36,409 bases of DNA, taken from assembly GCF_946480385.1 (NCBI RefSeq), contig NZ_CAMLJP010000064.1:1-36409 (forward strand). Direction: 5' to 3'. The position numbers and the translations under genes were made by a program. The notes beneath the pieces are model-generated. The model was not told where the DNA came from. It worked only from the letters and a program-made list of their open reading frames with translations, and did no database searches. Shown piece by piece: positions 7,639-15,078 of the stretch (position 1 is its first letter; each line of letters starts with the position of its first letter). The stretch is from an uncultured Azospirillum sp. Its GTDB lineage: Bacteria; Pseudomonadota; Alphaproteobacteria; Azospirillales; Azospirillaceae.

Positions 7639-10614
7639 TCACACCTCCTGGATTTCGGGGTTGGGGTTGCGCAGCCGCGCCTCGTAGGTGGTGCGCGGTT
7701 TGGTGTTCAATTCGGTCAGCACGCCATAGTCCAGCGGACTCGCCTTGCGGCGGTTGACCGCGCTGTCCTTGTCGTTCAGGTCGCCGAAGACGATGGCCTC
7801 GGCCGGGCAGGCCTGCTGGCAGGCCGTCTTCACCTCGCCGTCACGGATCGGCCGGTTCTCGCGGTCGGCGGTGATGCGGGCGTTGCGGATGCGCTGGATG
7901 CAATAGGTGCATTTCTCCATGACGCCGCGCGCCCGGACGGAAACGTCGGGGTTCCAGGACTGCGACAGCCGGTTGTCGTCCGCCGAATAGTTGAAGTAGT
8001 TGAAGCGCCGGACCTTGTAGGGGCAGTTGTTCGAGCAGAAGCGGGTGCCGACGCAGCGGTTATAGACCATCACGTTTAGCCCGTCGGCGTCATGCATGGT
8101 CGCCCCGACCGGACAGACCACCTCGCAGGGCGCGTTCTCGCAATGCATGCAGGGCATCGGCTGGAAATAGGTCTGCTCCGGCGCCTCCGCCTCGCCCTCG
8201 TACCAGGTGTCGATGCGGATCCAGTGCAGTTGGCGGTTCCGCAGCACCTGTTCCTTGCCGACCACTGCGATGTTGTTCTCCCCCTGGCAGGCGGCGGTGC
8301 AGGCGCTGCAGCCGATGCAGGAGTTGAGGTTGATCGCCATGCCCCAGGCGTTCCGCGGATACTCGTAATCGGGATAGAGCGAGTGTTCCGGCTCCTTGCG
8401 CTGGGCGAAGTCGGGATTGTGGCGGAACTCGTCCAGCGTGGCGTGACGGACCACGTCGGGGCTGTCGATCAGCTGGTGGTGCTGGGTTGCGGCCAGCCGG
8501 TAGGTCTCCCCGGTCTTGCGCAGCTCCACTCCCGGCAATTGCCAGAGATGGTCGAGCGGCCGCAGCCGGAAGGCGTCGAAGCCGACACCGCGCCCGACCC
8601 GGCCCACCACCTTGCGGCCGAAGCCGAAGGGCAGGGTGACGCAGTCCGGCGCATGGCCGGTCACCCGCCAGACCGGCGCGCGGAGGTGGCCGGCGGATGT
8701 GCGCACCTCCACCACATCCTCGTTCTGCAGGCCCAGCCGCTCCGCGGTCGCCGGCGCCATCAGCACGGCGTTGTCCCAGGTCAGGGTGGTGAAGGGGCGC
8801 GGCAACTCCTGCAGCCAGCCGAGATTGGCGTATCGCCCGTCGCGCAGCCACGGGTCCGGCCGGAACATGGCGGTCAGTGCGCCCCCATTCGGCCGTGCCG
8901 GCGCCGGCGGCAGCCGGGTCGCCAAATCGGACGCAGGCGAAACCGACGCTGGTGCGGAGGCGCTGTCCGGCACCACGCCGGTGCGCAGCGCGTCCGTCCA
9001 CAGCCGCTCCGCATCGCCCTTGCCCTGGAATTGCTCCATCCAGGCGGCGCGGAGGATGGCGTGATCGTCGGGCCGCGTTTCCCCATTGAAGACGGCCAGC
9101 AGTTCATGCGGCGACCAGCCCCCCCACAGCGGCTTGATCTGCGGTTGCTGGATGGTAACGGTGCCGTCGAAAGCCCGCGCGTCGCCCCAGCGTTCCAGCT
9201 CATGGGCCTCCGGCACATGCCATGTGCAGAGCATTGCGGTCTCGTTCACATCGGTGCCGAGATGGACGGAAAACGGGACCTTGCCCAACGCCCCGGCGAG
9301 ATCGAGGTCGGCGGGCGCCGTGAAGACCGGATTGATCCCCAGGATCAGCAACGTGTCGACACGCCCGGCCGCCATGTCGGCAACCAGCCCCTTGAGCGAC
9401 TCCCCATGGTCGACCGGATCGGCCTCCACCGGTTCGATGTAGGTCACCGTCTGGCCGGGCGCGCCCAGCGCACCGTTGATGGCGTGGACCAGCGCATGAA
9501 CGGCGGGCGGCTGTGTCGGCCCGGCATGGACCAGCGCCGCGCCGCGGTTGGCGGACAGGTCGCGGGCGACGGCGCCGAGCCAGCTGAGGGCACCCTGGCG
9601 CCAGTCCGCCGGCCCGACGCCAAGCTCGGCGGCGAGCGCGCGGACCACCGCCTCCACCTCGTCCGGACGGGCGGCGAAGCGATGGTCGGCGCGGGCGCCG
9701 GCCAGCGTCGGAACGCTTTCCACCGCATAGAGGCGGCTCATCTCCTCCGGCCGCCCCTCCTCGGCGGCGCGGCGGCGGCGGGCGAAGTCGCGGGCGTAGC
9801 GCAGATGGCCGGGCGCGCTGTCGAGGAAGTCGCTCTCCACCGCCAGGATCGTCTTCGCCCGGTCGAGATGCAGCACCGTGTCCACCGGCCGCCCGAATGC
9901 CAGCATCGCCCCGGCCCGCACCGCATCGCGCCCGTCGGCCTCCCAGCGGTGCCATTGCATCGCTGGGAAGCGCTGCTTCAACGTGGCGATCTGCCCGGCG
10001 AGCGTGGGGGAGGTGACGGTGCTGGTCAGCAGCCGCAACCCATCGCCGCCGCGCGCGCCCAGGACGGGCAGACGGTCGACCAGTGCCTTGACCAGTCCAT
10101 TGGCGCTGGCCGCCCGGCCGGCGGTCAACACCGTACGCGAGCGGTCGGGGTCGTAGAGGTCGAGGATGCTCGCCTGGATGATCGGGTCGAGCGCGCCCTG
10201 GCTGGCGGGATGCTCCGGATTGCCTTCCAGCTGGACAGGTCGGCCCATCTGGTGGACGGCCAGCACACCGTTGGCATAGCCGCCGCGTGTGACCGCCGTG
10301 GCGAAATGGCGGGCGACGCCGGGCACCAGACCGGTCGGCATCGTCACATAAGGAATTGCCTCGTCCGCCGCTTCTCCGGGCCCGCAGCCCGACAGTCCGG
10401 CCAGTGCGAAGGAGGCGCCCATCAGCTCCAGCAGCCGGCGCCGGCCAACGCGCGCCTCGCCAAGGTCCGGCAGACCAGGGAACTCGGCGCGCAGCATCTC
10501 CAGCACCGCCGGCTCGCGCGACAGCTCCTCCAGGCTGCGCCACAGCGCCCGGCCGCTCCGTCCGGCCAACCGATCCCCGATCCGCCGGGCCAGCTCCTCC
10601 CGCCGCTCCGTCAT
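7639..10614 (-). CDS. actB: ActB, iron-sulfur subunit of alternative complex III (molybdopterin-oxidoreductase fold)
   Basis: This 991-residue protein joins a molybdopterin-oxidoreductase-like half with a C-terminal ferredoxin-type module. The N-terminus has the extended Mo/4Fe4S signal (ALWRSLEELSREP), then GRRRLLELMGASFALAGLSGC: a Tat-like export signal ending at Cys77 in a lipobox-like context. The C-terminal third (about 755-935) holds four Cys groups, CIGCSACTAAC, CMHCENAPCEVVC, CVGTRFCSNNC, and CTYC plus CQQAC, matching the three [4Fe-4S] and one [3Fe-4S] clusters of ActB. ActB family members bind no molybdenum cofactor. The start at 10614 overlaps the actA stop (ATGA). The frame stays open upstream across actA, but that extension is an artefact. 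Confidence 0.95.
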   Translation of the reverse strand: MTERREELARRIGDRLAGRSGRALWRSLEELSREPAVLEMLRAEFPGLPDLGEARVGRRRLLELMGASFALAGLSGCGPGEAADEAIPYVTMPTGLVPGVARHFATAVTRGGYANGVLAVHQMGRPVQLEGNPEHPASQGALDPIIQASILDLYDPDRSRTVLTAGRAASANGLVKALVDRLPVLGARGGDGLRLLTSTVTSPTLAGQIATLKQRFPAMQWHRWEADGRDAVRAGAMLAFGRPVDTVLHLDRAKTILAVESDFLDSAPGHLRYARDFARRRRAAEEGRPEEMSRLYAVESVPTLAGARADHRFAARPDEVEAVVRALAAELGVGPADWRQGALSWLGAVARDLSANRGAALVHAGPTQPPAVHALVHAINGALGAPGQTVTYIEPVEADPVDHGESLKGLVADMAAGRVDTLLILGINPVFTAPADLDLAGALGKVPFSVHLGTDVNETAMLCTWHVPEAHELERWGDARAFDGTVTIQQPQIKPLWGGWSPHELLAVFNGETRPDDHAILRAAWMEQFQGKGDAERLWTDALRTGVVPDSASAPASVSPASDLATRLPPAPARPNGGALTAMFRPDPWLRDGRYANLGWLQELPRPFTTLTWDNAVLMAPATAERLGLQNEDVVEVRTSAGHLRAPVWRVTGHAPDCVTLPFGFGRKVVGRVGRGVGFDAFRLRPLDHLWQLPGVELRKTGETYRLAATQHHQLIDSPDVVRHATLDEFRHNPDFAQRKEPEHSLYPDYEYPRNAWGMAINLNSCIGCSACTAACQGENNIAVVGKEQVLRNRQLHWIRIDTWYEGEAEAPEQTYFQPMPCMHCENAPCEVVCPVGATMHDADGLNVMVYNRCVGTRFCSNNCPYKVRRFNYFNYSADDNRLSQSWNPDVSVRARGVMEKCTYCIQRIRNARITADRENRPIRDGEVKTACQQACPAEAIVFGDLNDKDSAVNRRKASPLDYGVLTELNTKPRTTYEARLRNPNPEIQEV

Positions 10615-11264
10615 CGGTGGCACACGGAGCAGTCGGACAGGGTTTCCGGATGGATGTGATAGCGCGCCATCATCTGCTTGCCTGACGGCGTCACCGCGGT
10701 CCGTTTCCAGTCGGTGTCGAAGACCGCCTCCTTCGGGCGCAGGTTCGGGGCAGGGTCGCGGTGGCAGTCCAGGCACCAGCTCATCTGCAGGCTCGCTCCC
10801 TTCCAGGTCAGGGGCATGGTGTCCACCGGCCCATGGCAGGTGGTGCAGGCCACGCCCTTGGCGACATGGATGCTGTGGTTGAAGAAGACGTAGTCGGGCA
10901 GCGTGTTGACGCGGTTCCAGTGGATCGGCTTGCCGGTGGCGAGGCTCTGGCGCACCGGGGCCAGCAGATCCGCGTTGGTCCAGATCTGTGAATGGCAGGT
11001 CATGCAGGTGTGGGTCGGTGGCAGGCCGGCGGTGGGCGACTCCTCCACCGAGGTGTGGCAATAGCGGCAGTCCAGACCCAGACCGCCGACATGATGCTCG
11101 TGGCTGAAGGGCACCGGCTGCGGCTGCACGATGCCCGCCCGTGTCGCATAGGTGGTGCTGGGGAAGAACCACGCGCCGCCGACCAGCGTGACCAGTCCGG
11201 CCAGCAGCGTGTAAAGCACCAGCTTCGTCACGATGTTGGCGGTGGGGCTGAAGACTCCCGGCAC
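10611..11264 (-). CDS. actA: ActA, pentaheme cytochrome c of alternative complex III
   Basis: The 217-residue protein has one N-terminal membrane helix (about 12-32) and exactly five CxxCH heme motifs: CRYCH (66-70), CMTCH (87-91), CTTCH (140-144), CLDCH (164-168) and CSVCH (212-216). Extra histidines in FSHEHH and NHSIH can act as distal ligands. This is the ActA subunit, which takes electrons from the ActB clusters and passes them to ActE. It starts at a GTG (11264) with a GGGAG ribosome-binding site that straddles the stop of the upstream gene, 14 bp away. It belongs to the multiheme NapC/NirT/Shc-like assembly. Confidence 0.95.
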   Translation of the reverse strand: MPGVFSPTANIVTKLVLYTLLAGLVTLVGGAWFFPSTTYATRAGIVQPQPVPFSHEHHVGGLGLDCRYCHTSVEESPTAGLPPTHTCMTCHSQIWTNADLLAPVRQSLATGKPIHWNRVNTLPDYVFFNHSIHVAKGVACTTCHGPVDTMPLTWKGASLQMSWCLDCHRDPAPNLRPKEAVFDTDWKRTAVTPSGKQMMARYHIHPETLSDCSVCHR

Positions 11265-11278
11265 GGCTCAGTCTCCCG

Positions 11279-12373
11279 TCACGCCGGCAGTTCCCGCGCG
11301 GTGATGCCGTAGCGGAAGGTCGCCGGATCGAGACAGTCCGGCTCGAAACCGGTGGTGACCGCATAGGGATACATCAGGAATCCCAGCGGGCGCGGCGCCC
11401 CCGCCGGCTGGAAGTCACGCGCGCTGTTGTAGCCGATCCAGTTCATCTCCCAGCTTCCGAACAGCCGCTCGCGCAGCGCGGCCACGCGCGGGTCGCCGAG
11501 GCCGAGCCCCTCTTCCAGCATCACCTTGCACACGTCGGCGGGATCGACCGCGAACCAGCCGCGGCCATCCAGATGGACCTCCGCCCGGCAATGCTGGGCC
11601 TTGGAGATGTCGCCGGATCGTCCCAGGCTCTTCGCCAGCGCGGAGTCGGCGACCCGGATGCCGTACACCTCGCGGGCGGGGAAACCGGCGGCGCGGGCCA
11701 GACCGACCATCAGCCCGTTGATGTCCGCGCATTTGCCGCCGAGATAGCCGGTCTCCAGCATGGTCGCGATGTTGCCCAGCCCGCAGCCGCGCGTGGCGGC
11801 GTCGCGGAAGCTGTTGTCGACCACCCAGTCGTAGATCGCCCGCAGCCGCGCTTCCGGCGCGTCGATCCCCGCGACGATGCGCATCGCCGTATCCCGGACG
11901 ATTCCATCGGTCGGCATGCTGGGCGTCGGCTGGCGGTAAAGCCACAGCTCCGCCGGATCGGCGGGCCGTGTTTCCCGGTCGCCGGGCGTGCGGTCGCGTG
12001 TCTCCACGATCTGCACCAACTCGACCGTCCGCGGACCCGCACCGTCCCAGTCGGCACGCAGCATCCCGGCGCCATAGAGGGGATCGTGCAGCAGGGCTGC
12101 CCGGTCGGCGGTGGAGGACCATGCCGGATCATGCGCCCGCTGGTAATCGCCGGCCGTCTGCGCCACGGGAACCCAGAGCCGTGCCGGACCTCTGTTCCCA
12201 CCCTTCTCGGCCAATTCAATGCTGTGGTGGACTTCGAAGCGCCGCCAGCGATCATTGGACGCCGGATTGCCAACGCTCTTAGTGGTGCCCGCCGCTCGGG
12301 CGACGCGCGTCGGTCCTGCGGCGGCGGCAAGTCCGGCCGCTGCGGCCGCTGTTAGGAAGCGGCGTCGGTCCAT
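11279..12373 (-). CDS. Tat-exported transglutaminase-like domain protein, first gene of the ACIII operon
   Basis: The 364-residue product begins MDRRRFLTAAAAAG, a twin-arginine signal, with likely cleavage near ARAAG (about residue 29). A transglutaminase-like (papain-fold) domain spans about 165-290 with a full triad: Cys215 (GGKCADING), His267 (AEVHLDG) and Asp277 (AVDPADV). Such domains act as proteases, amidases or crosslinkers, and the substrate here is unknown. The start at 12373 was chosen for the Tat motif and an AGGGAGA ribosome-binding site. The upstream open frame adds 26 unlikely residues. It lies 14 bp before actA, so it may serve periplasmic processing or assembly of the cytochrome complex, which is inference from position only. 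Confidence 0.85.
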   Translation of the reverse strand: MDRRRFLTAAAAAGLAAAAGPTRVARAAGTTKSVGNPASNDRWRRFEVHHSIELAEKGGNRGPARLWVPVAQTAGDYQRAHDPAWSSTADRAALLHDPLYGAGMLRADWDGAGPRTVELVQIVETRDRTPGDRETRPADPAELWLYRQPTPSMPTDGIVRDTAMRIVAGIDAPEARLRAIYDWVVDNSFRDAATRGCGLGNIATMLETGYLGGKCADINGLMVGLARAAGFPAREVYGIRVADSALAKSLGRSGDISKAQHCRAEVHLDGRGWFAVDPADVCKVMLEEGLGLGDPRVAALRERLFGSWEMNWIGYNSARDFQPAGAPRPLGFLMYPYAVTTGFEPDCLDPATFRYGITARELPA

Positions 12374-12732
12374 GGCTTCAGTCTCCCTGAATTTCCGGCC
12401 CGATTTCGGGTGGGCTCGACCGGGACGAGGAACGGGGCGAGGGAACGGCATCGCGGTGACGTTCTTCCGCTACAAGTCACCCATTCGCGATCCGGTTCCA
12501 TGGCTTCGGTCGGGCTAGCCCGACTGCTCCGGGCATCCGGCGCAATGCGGCCAAGCCATTGGAACATCTCTTCATCGGGGGACTATCCGCTTTCGACGTA
12601 GAGGCCCGTCGAGCCCTCCACCGACAGATCAGTTGCCCGTCCGCCGGCACCGTGATGACCTTTCCGCCCCGGAGGGCCGACCCCGAAACGACGGCGCGCC
12701 CCGCGCATTTCCCGTGCGATGAAGGACCAGAC
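12374..12732. other. Divergent intergenic region between the ACIII operon and selD
   Basis: This 359-bp stretch has no convincing gene. It holds several inverted repeats: GGTGAC/GTCACC at 12455-12481, a long stem at 12495-12565 with internal hairpins, and TCGACG/CGTCGA at 12593-12612. It must contain the promoters of both the transglutaminase-act operon (leftward) and selD (rightward), but I could not assign clear -35/-10 elements. Confidence 0.6.
12495..12565 (+). ncRNA. Putative structured element (three-way-junction-like) upstream of selD
   Basis: The arms GTTCCATGGCTT (12495-12506) and AAGCCATTGGAAC (12553-12565) pair over 12 positions with one bulged base. Enclosed are a perfect 16-bp palindrome at 12509-12524 (GTCGGG/CCCGAC around CTAG) and a weaker hairpin at 12529-12540 (CCGG-GCAT-CCGG, or alternatively GCAT/ATGC). 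The result would be a closed 71-nt fold, 168 nt before the selD start. It could equally be transcribed leftward in the leader of the act operon, or be a DNA site. No known RNA family was recognised, and it does not fit tRNA-Sec. Confidence 0.35.
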
Positions 12733-13827
12733 ATGACCGCATCCACGCCAACGGACCTCGCCGGCACCATGCCGTCGGCCGCGCCGCGCCTGACCTCGCT
12801 CGCCCATGGCGGCGGGTGCGGCTGCAAGATCGCGCCCGGCGTGCTGCAGGGGCTGCTCGCCACATTGCCGGGCCAGATCCTTCCGCCGGAGCTGATCGTC
12901 GATGCCTCCACTGCCGACGATGCCGCCGTCTATCGCCTTAACGACGATCAGGCGCTGGTGGCGACCACCGATTTCTTCATGCCGATCGTCGACGATCCCT
13001 TCGACTTCGGCCGCATCGCCGCGACCAATGCGCTGTCGGACATCTACGCCATGGGCGGGCGGCCGATCCTGGCGCTGGCCATCGTCGGGATGCCGACCGA
13101 CAGCTTGCCGCCGGACGCCATCCGCCGCGTGCTGGAGGGCGGGCAGGCCGCCTGCGCCGCCATCGGCGTCCCGGTCGCCGGCGGGCATTCCATCGACTCT
13201 CGCGAACCGATCTATGGATTGGTGGCGGTCGGGCTGGTCCATCCCGACCGCGTTCTGCGCAACAGCAGCGCCCGGGCGGGCGACCTGCTTGTGCTGGGCA
13301 AGCCGCTGGGCATCGGGATCTATAGTGCGGCGCTGAAGAAGGGCGTGCTGGGGGAGGAGGGCTATCGCCGGATGATCGACAGCACGACGCGGCTGAATAC
13401 CCCAGGCGGCGATCTTGCCATGCTGGACGGGGTGCATGCCGTCACCGACGTAACGGGATTCGGCCTGCTCGGCCATCTGCTGGAGATCTGCCGCGGGTCC
13501 GGCCTATCGGCGGAGATCCGCTTCGACGATTTGCCGTTCTTTTCCGACACGCTCGATCTGGCCCAGGCGGGCCACACCACCGGCGCCTCCACCCGCAACT
13601 GGGCGAGCTATGGTGAGGACGTGCGGTTGCCCGCCGATTGGTCGGACGAACAGGTGACGCTCCGGCGCAAGCTGATGACCGATCCGCAGACCAGCGGCGG
13701 CCTGCTGGTCGCCTGCGCCGCCGGGCAGGCGGACGAAGTGCTGAGCGTCTTCCGCCGGCACGGCCATGCGGATGCCCGCGTGGTCGGACGGCTGGCCGCC
13801 GGCCCGGCGGAGGTCCGCGTCGCCTGA
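12733..13827 (+). CDS. selD: Selenide, water dikinase (selenophosphate synthetase)
   Basis: The 364-residue enzyme uses ATP and selenide to make selenophosphate, the selenium donor for selenocysteine and selenouridine. The signature GGGCGCKIAP (27-36) provides the catalytic cysteine (Cys29, matching E. coli Cys17) and Lys32 (matching Lys20). The enzyme therefore uses Cys, not Sec, at the active site. AIRS-like ATP-binding features follow (TTDFFMPIVDDPFDFGRIAA, GGHSID, TDVTGFGLLGH). The start at 12733 has GAAGGA about 7 bases upstream. The frame is open earlier, but the upstream residues are not SelD-like. No selA, selB, selU or tRNA-Sec gene is in the window. Confidence 0.95.
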   Translation: MTASTPTDLAGTMPSAAPRLTSLAHGGGCGCKIAPGVLQGLLATLPGQILPPELIVDASTADDAAVYRLNDDQALVATTDFFMPIVDDPFDFGRIAATNALSDIYAMGGRPILALAIVGMPTDSLPPDAIRRVLEGGQAACAAIGVPVAGGHSIDSREPIYGLVAVGLVHPDRVLRNSSARAGDLLVLGKPLGIGIYSAALKKGVLGEEGYRRMIDSTTRLNTPGGDLAMLDGVHAVTDVTGFGLLGHLLEICRGSGLSAEIRFDDLPFFSDTLDLAQAGHTTGASTRNWASYGEDVRLPADWSDEQVTLRRKLMTDPQTSGGLLVACAAGQADEVLSVFRRHGHADARVVGRLAAGPAEVRVA

Positions 13828-13863
13828 ACGAGAAGGCGAACCGGGCAGAGCAACCCGTCTCCG

Positions 13864-14382
13864 TCAAAGACGGCCGACCGCTTCGAGCGTCGGCGGATCA
13901 GGGTCGGTTGCCCCCTCCGACCCCGGTACGACGCTGAAGGAGCCGTCGGTTTCCAGAACGACGGCCATCACGCCGTCCAACCTCTTGCGTCCCTGGGCGC
14001 GCAGGACGGCCATCACCTCCTCCCGCGTGACGCGCTGCTGCTTCAGCGCCCCCGGCAGGAACTCGCCCCGATAGACGAGCAGGGTCGGCTGCGCCTTGAT
14101 GATCGCCTGGAAGCGGGGCGAGCGGACCGACGCCCAAGTGATCGCATATTGCAGCAGGATCAGCAGCCCCAGCGCCAGCACGCCTTCGGCCAGCGCCACC
14201 GACTTGCTGAGCAGCACGGTGGCGAGCGTCGAGCCGAGCGCCACCGTCACCACCAGATCGAAGGCGTTCATCTTGGTCAGCGTTCTTTTGCCTGAAATCC
14301 GCAGCAGAAGAATGAGCGACGCATAGGCGAGAACGCCGACCACCAGCACCCGGCCGAGTCCGGCCCAACTGTCGAAGAACAT
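13864..14382 (-). CDS. DUF421 (YetF-like) inner-membrane protein
   Basis: This 172-residue protein has three N-terminal membrane helices (about 9-27, 40-60, 62-82) and a cytoplasmic domain ending VVLETDGSFSVV. LRISGKRTLTKMNAFDLVVT is the DUF421 signature, as in YetF/YdfR-type proteins. The function is unresolved; relatives are often stress- or sporulation-linked. Start 14382 (MFFDSW) was chosen because AAGGG lies 6 bases upstream and because an EcfG-like promoter (14411-14435) would leave almost no leader for the alternative ATG at 14397. It converges with selD across a 36-bp gap containing only weak hairpins. Confidence 0.88.
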   Translation of the reverse strand: MFFDSWAGLGRVLVVGVLAYASLILLLRISGKRTLTKMNAFDLVVTVALGSTLATVLLSKSVALAEGVLALGLLILLQYAITWASVRSPRFQAIIKAQPTLLVYRGEFLPGALKQQRVTREEVMAVLRAQGRKRLDGVMAVVLETDGSFSVVPGSEGATDPDPPTLEAVGRL

Positions 14383-14410
14383 TGTCGGCCCTTTCATCCG
14401 TTGGCCCGCC

Positions 14411-14435
14411 AACCCCTCCGGTGACCACGAGTTCC
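14411..14435 (-). promoter_or_regulatory. EcfG-type promoter upstream of the DUF421 gene
   Basis: Reading the minus strand from 14435: GGAAC, 16 bases, then GGTT (14414-14411). This matches the alphaproteobacterial general stress promoter GGAAC-N16/17-cGTT except for the first base of the -10 box. The predicted start near 14404 gives a leader of about 20 nt to the ATG at 14382. An ECF sigma gene lies at 17980-18543. Confidence 0.5.
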
Positions 14436-14570
14436 GGATTCCGACTCCGCCGCAAAAATAGGCAGTCCTACCCCAATGCGCGGCGCAGACCGGCGGGAGC
14501 AGATCCGGCTGCGGGAGTTGGCCCTGCGCAGGCACGCCCTGCAGGAAACGCAAACACAAAAGGACATGCC

Positions 14571-14996
14571 ATGCGTATCGCAATGCTCATTCCCGTCATC
14601 GGCCTCGCCCTGACCGCCGGCACGCCGGCGTACGCGCAGTCGTCCACCGGCCAGCAGAGCACGCAGAAGAACGGCAGCACCGCGGCCACCCAGACCCATT
14701 CGCAGTTCCAGGCGATGACCCAGGACAAGCTCCGCAAGCAGCTGGAGCAGGCCGGCTTCAAGAATGTGACGATCATCGACGCCGCCTATCTGGTCCAGGC
14801 CCAGACCCAGGACGGCAATCAGGTGTTCATGACCATCAATCCGCCGTCGCAGATGTCGGGCAGCTCGTCGTCCAGCTCCGGCAGTGCGACGACCGGCGGC
14901 CAGTCCGGGACCTCCACCTCTACCACCGGCCATACCGGTTCGGGCAACAGCACGTCGGGCAGCACCAGCTCGGGCAGCGGCGCCACCAAGCAGTAA
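14571..14996 (+). CDS. Small secreted protein with Ser/Thr/Gly-rich tail, function unknown
   Basis: The 141-residue protein starts at 14571 with AAAAGGA just upstream. A signal peptide (about 1-22, ending AYAQ) is followed by a compact 45-residue region (MTQDKLRKQLEQAGFKNVTI, then ending in NQVFMTINPPS). A low-complexity tail (about 92-141) consists almost only of Ser, Thr, Gly and a few Asn/His. The compact part looks like a small alpha/beta domain seen in other short exported alphaproteobacterial proteins ('LEQAGFKxVxVxDAAYLV...GNxVxMxINPPS'). I cannot name the family. The gene is divergent from DUF421 and is closed by a strong terminator hairpin. Confidence 0.85.
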   Translation: MRIAMLIPVIGLALTAGTPAYAQSSTGQQSTQKNGSTAATQTHSQFQAMTQDKLRKQLEQAGFKNVTIIDAAYLVQAQTQDGNQVFMTINPPSQMSGSSSSSSGSATTGGQSGTSTSTTGHTGSGNSTSGSTSSGSGATKQ

Positions 14997-15021
14997 GGCA
15001 CCGGACGAGTTGCCATGAACC

Positions 15022-15050
15022 GCGGGGGGACAGGCGTCCCCCCGCCCTTT
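15022..15050 (+). terminator. Strong hairpin terminator after the small secreted protein gene
   Basis: A perfect 10-bp GC stem, GCGGGGGGAC (15022-15031) and GTCCCCCCGC (15036-15045), closes a 4-base loop (AGGC). It begins 26 bp after the stop at 14996 and is followed by CCTTT. The T-tract is short, so it may be an imperfect intrinsic terminator. It separates the secreted protein gene from htrA. Confidence 0.65.
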
Positions 15051-15078
15051 CCGCATGTCCGCAGCAACGAGGTCTCCG

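Noticed and set aside
8092..10659. 855-codon plus-strand open frame opposite actB
   Set aside because: It shows no recognisable domain, ribosome-binding site or family likeness, and the opposite strand encodes ActB with intact motifs.
12541..12660. Possible tRNA-Sec gene upstream of selD
   Set aside because: No complementary acceptor ends, no T-loop TTCGA and no TCA anticodon in a suitable stem were found on either strand.
12559..12732. Longer N-terminus for SelD
   Set aside because: The extra 58 residues are unlike SelD. The ATG at 12733 has a proper GAAGGA site and begins close to the catalytic motif.
13861..13873. Hairpin CCGTC-AAA-GACGG between selD and DUF421 as terminator
   Set aside because: The stem is only 5 bp with no T-tract on either strand, so it is too weak to claim.
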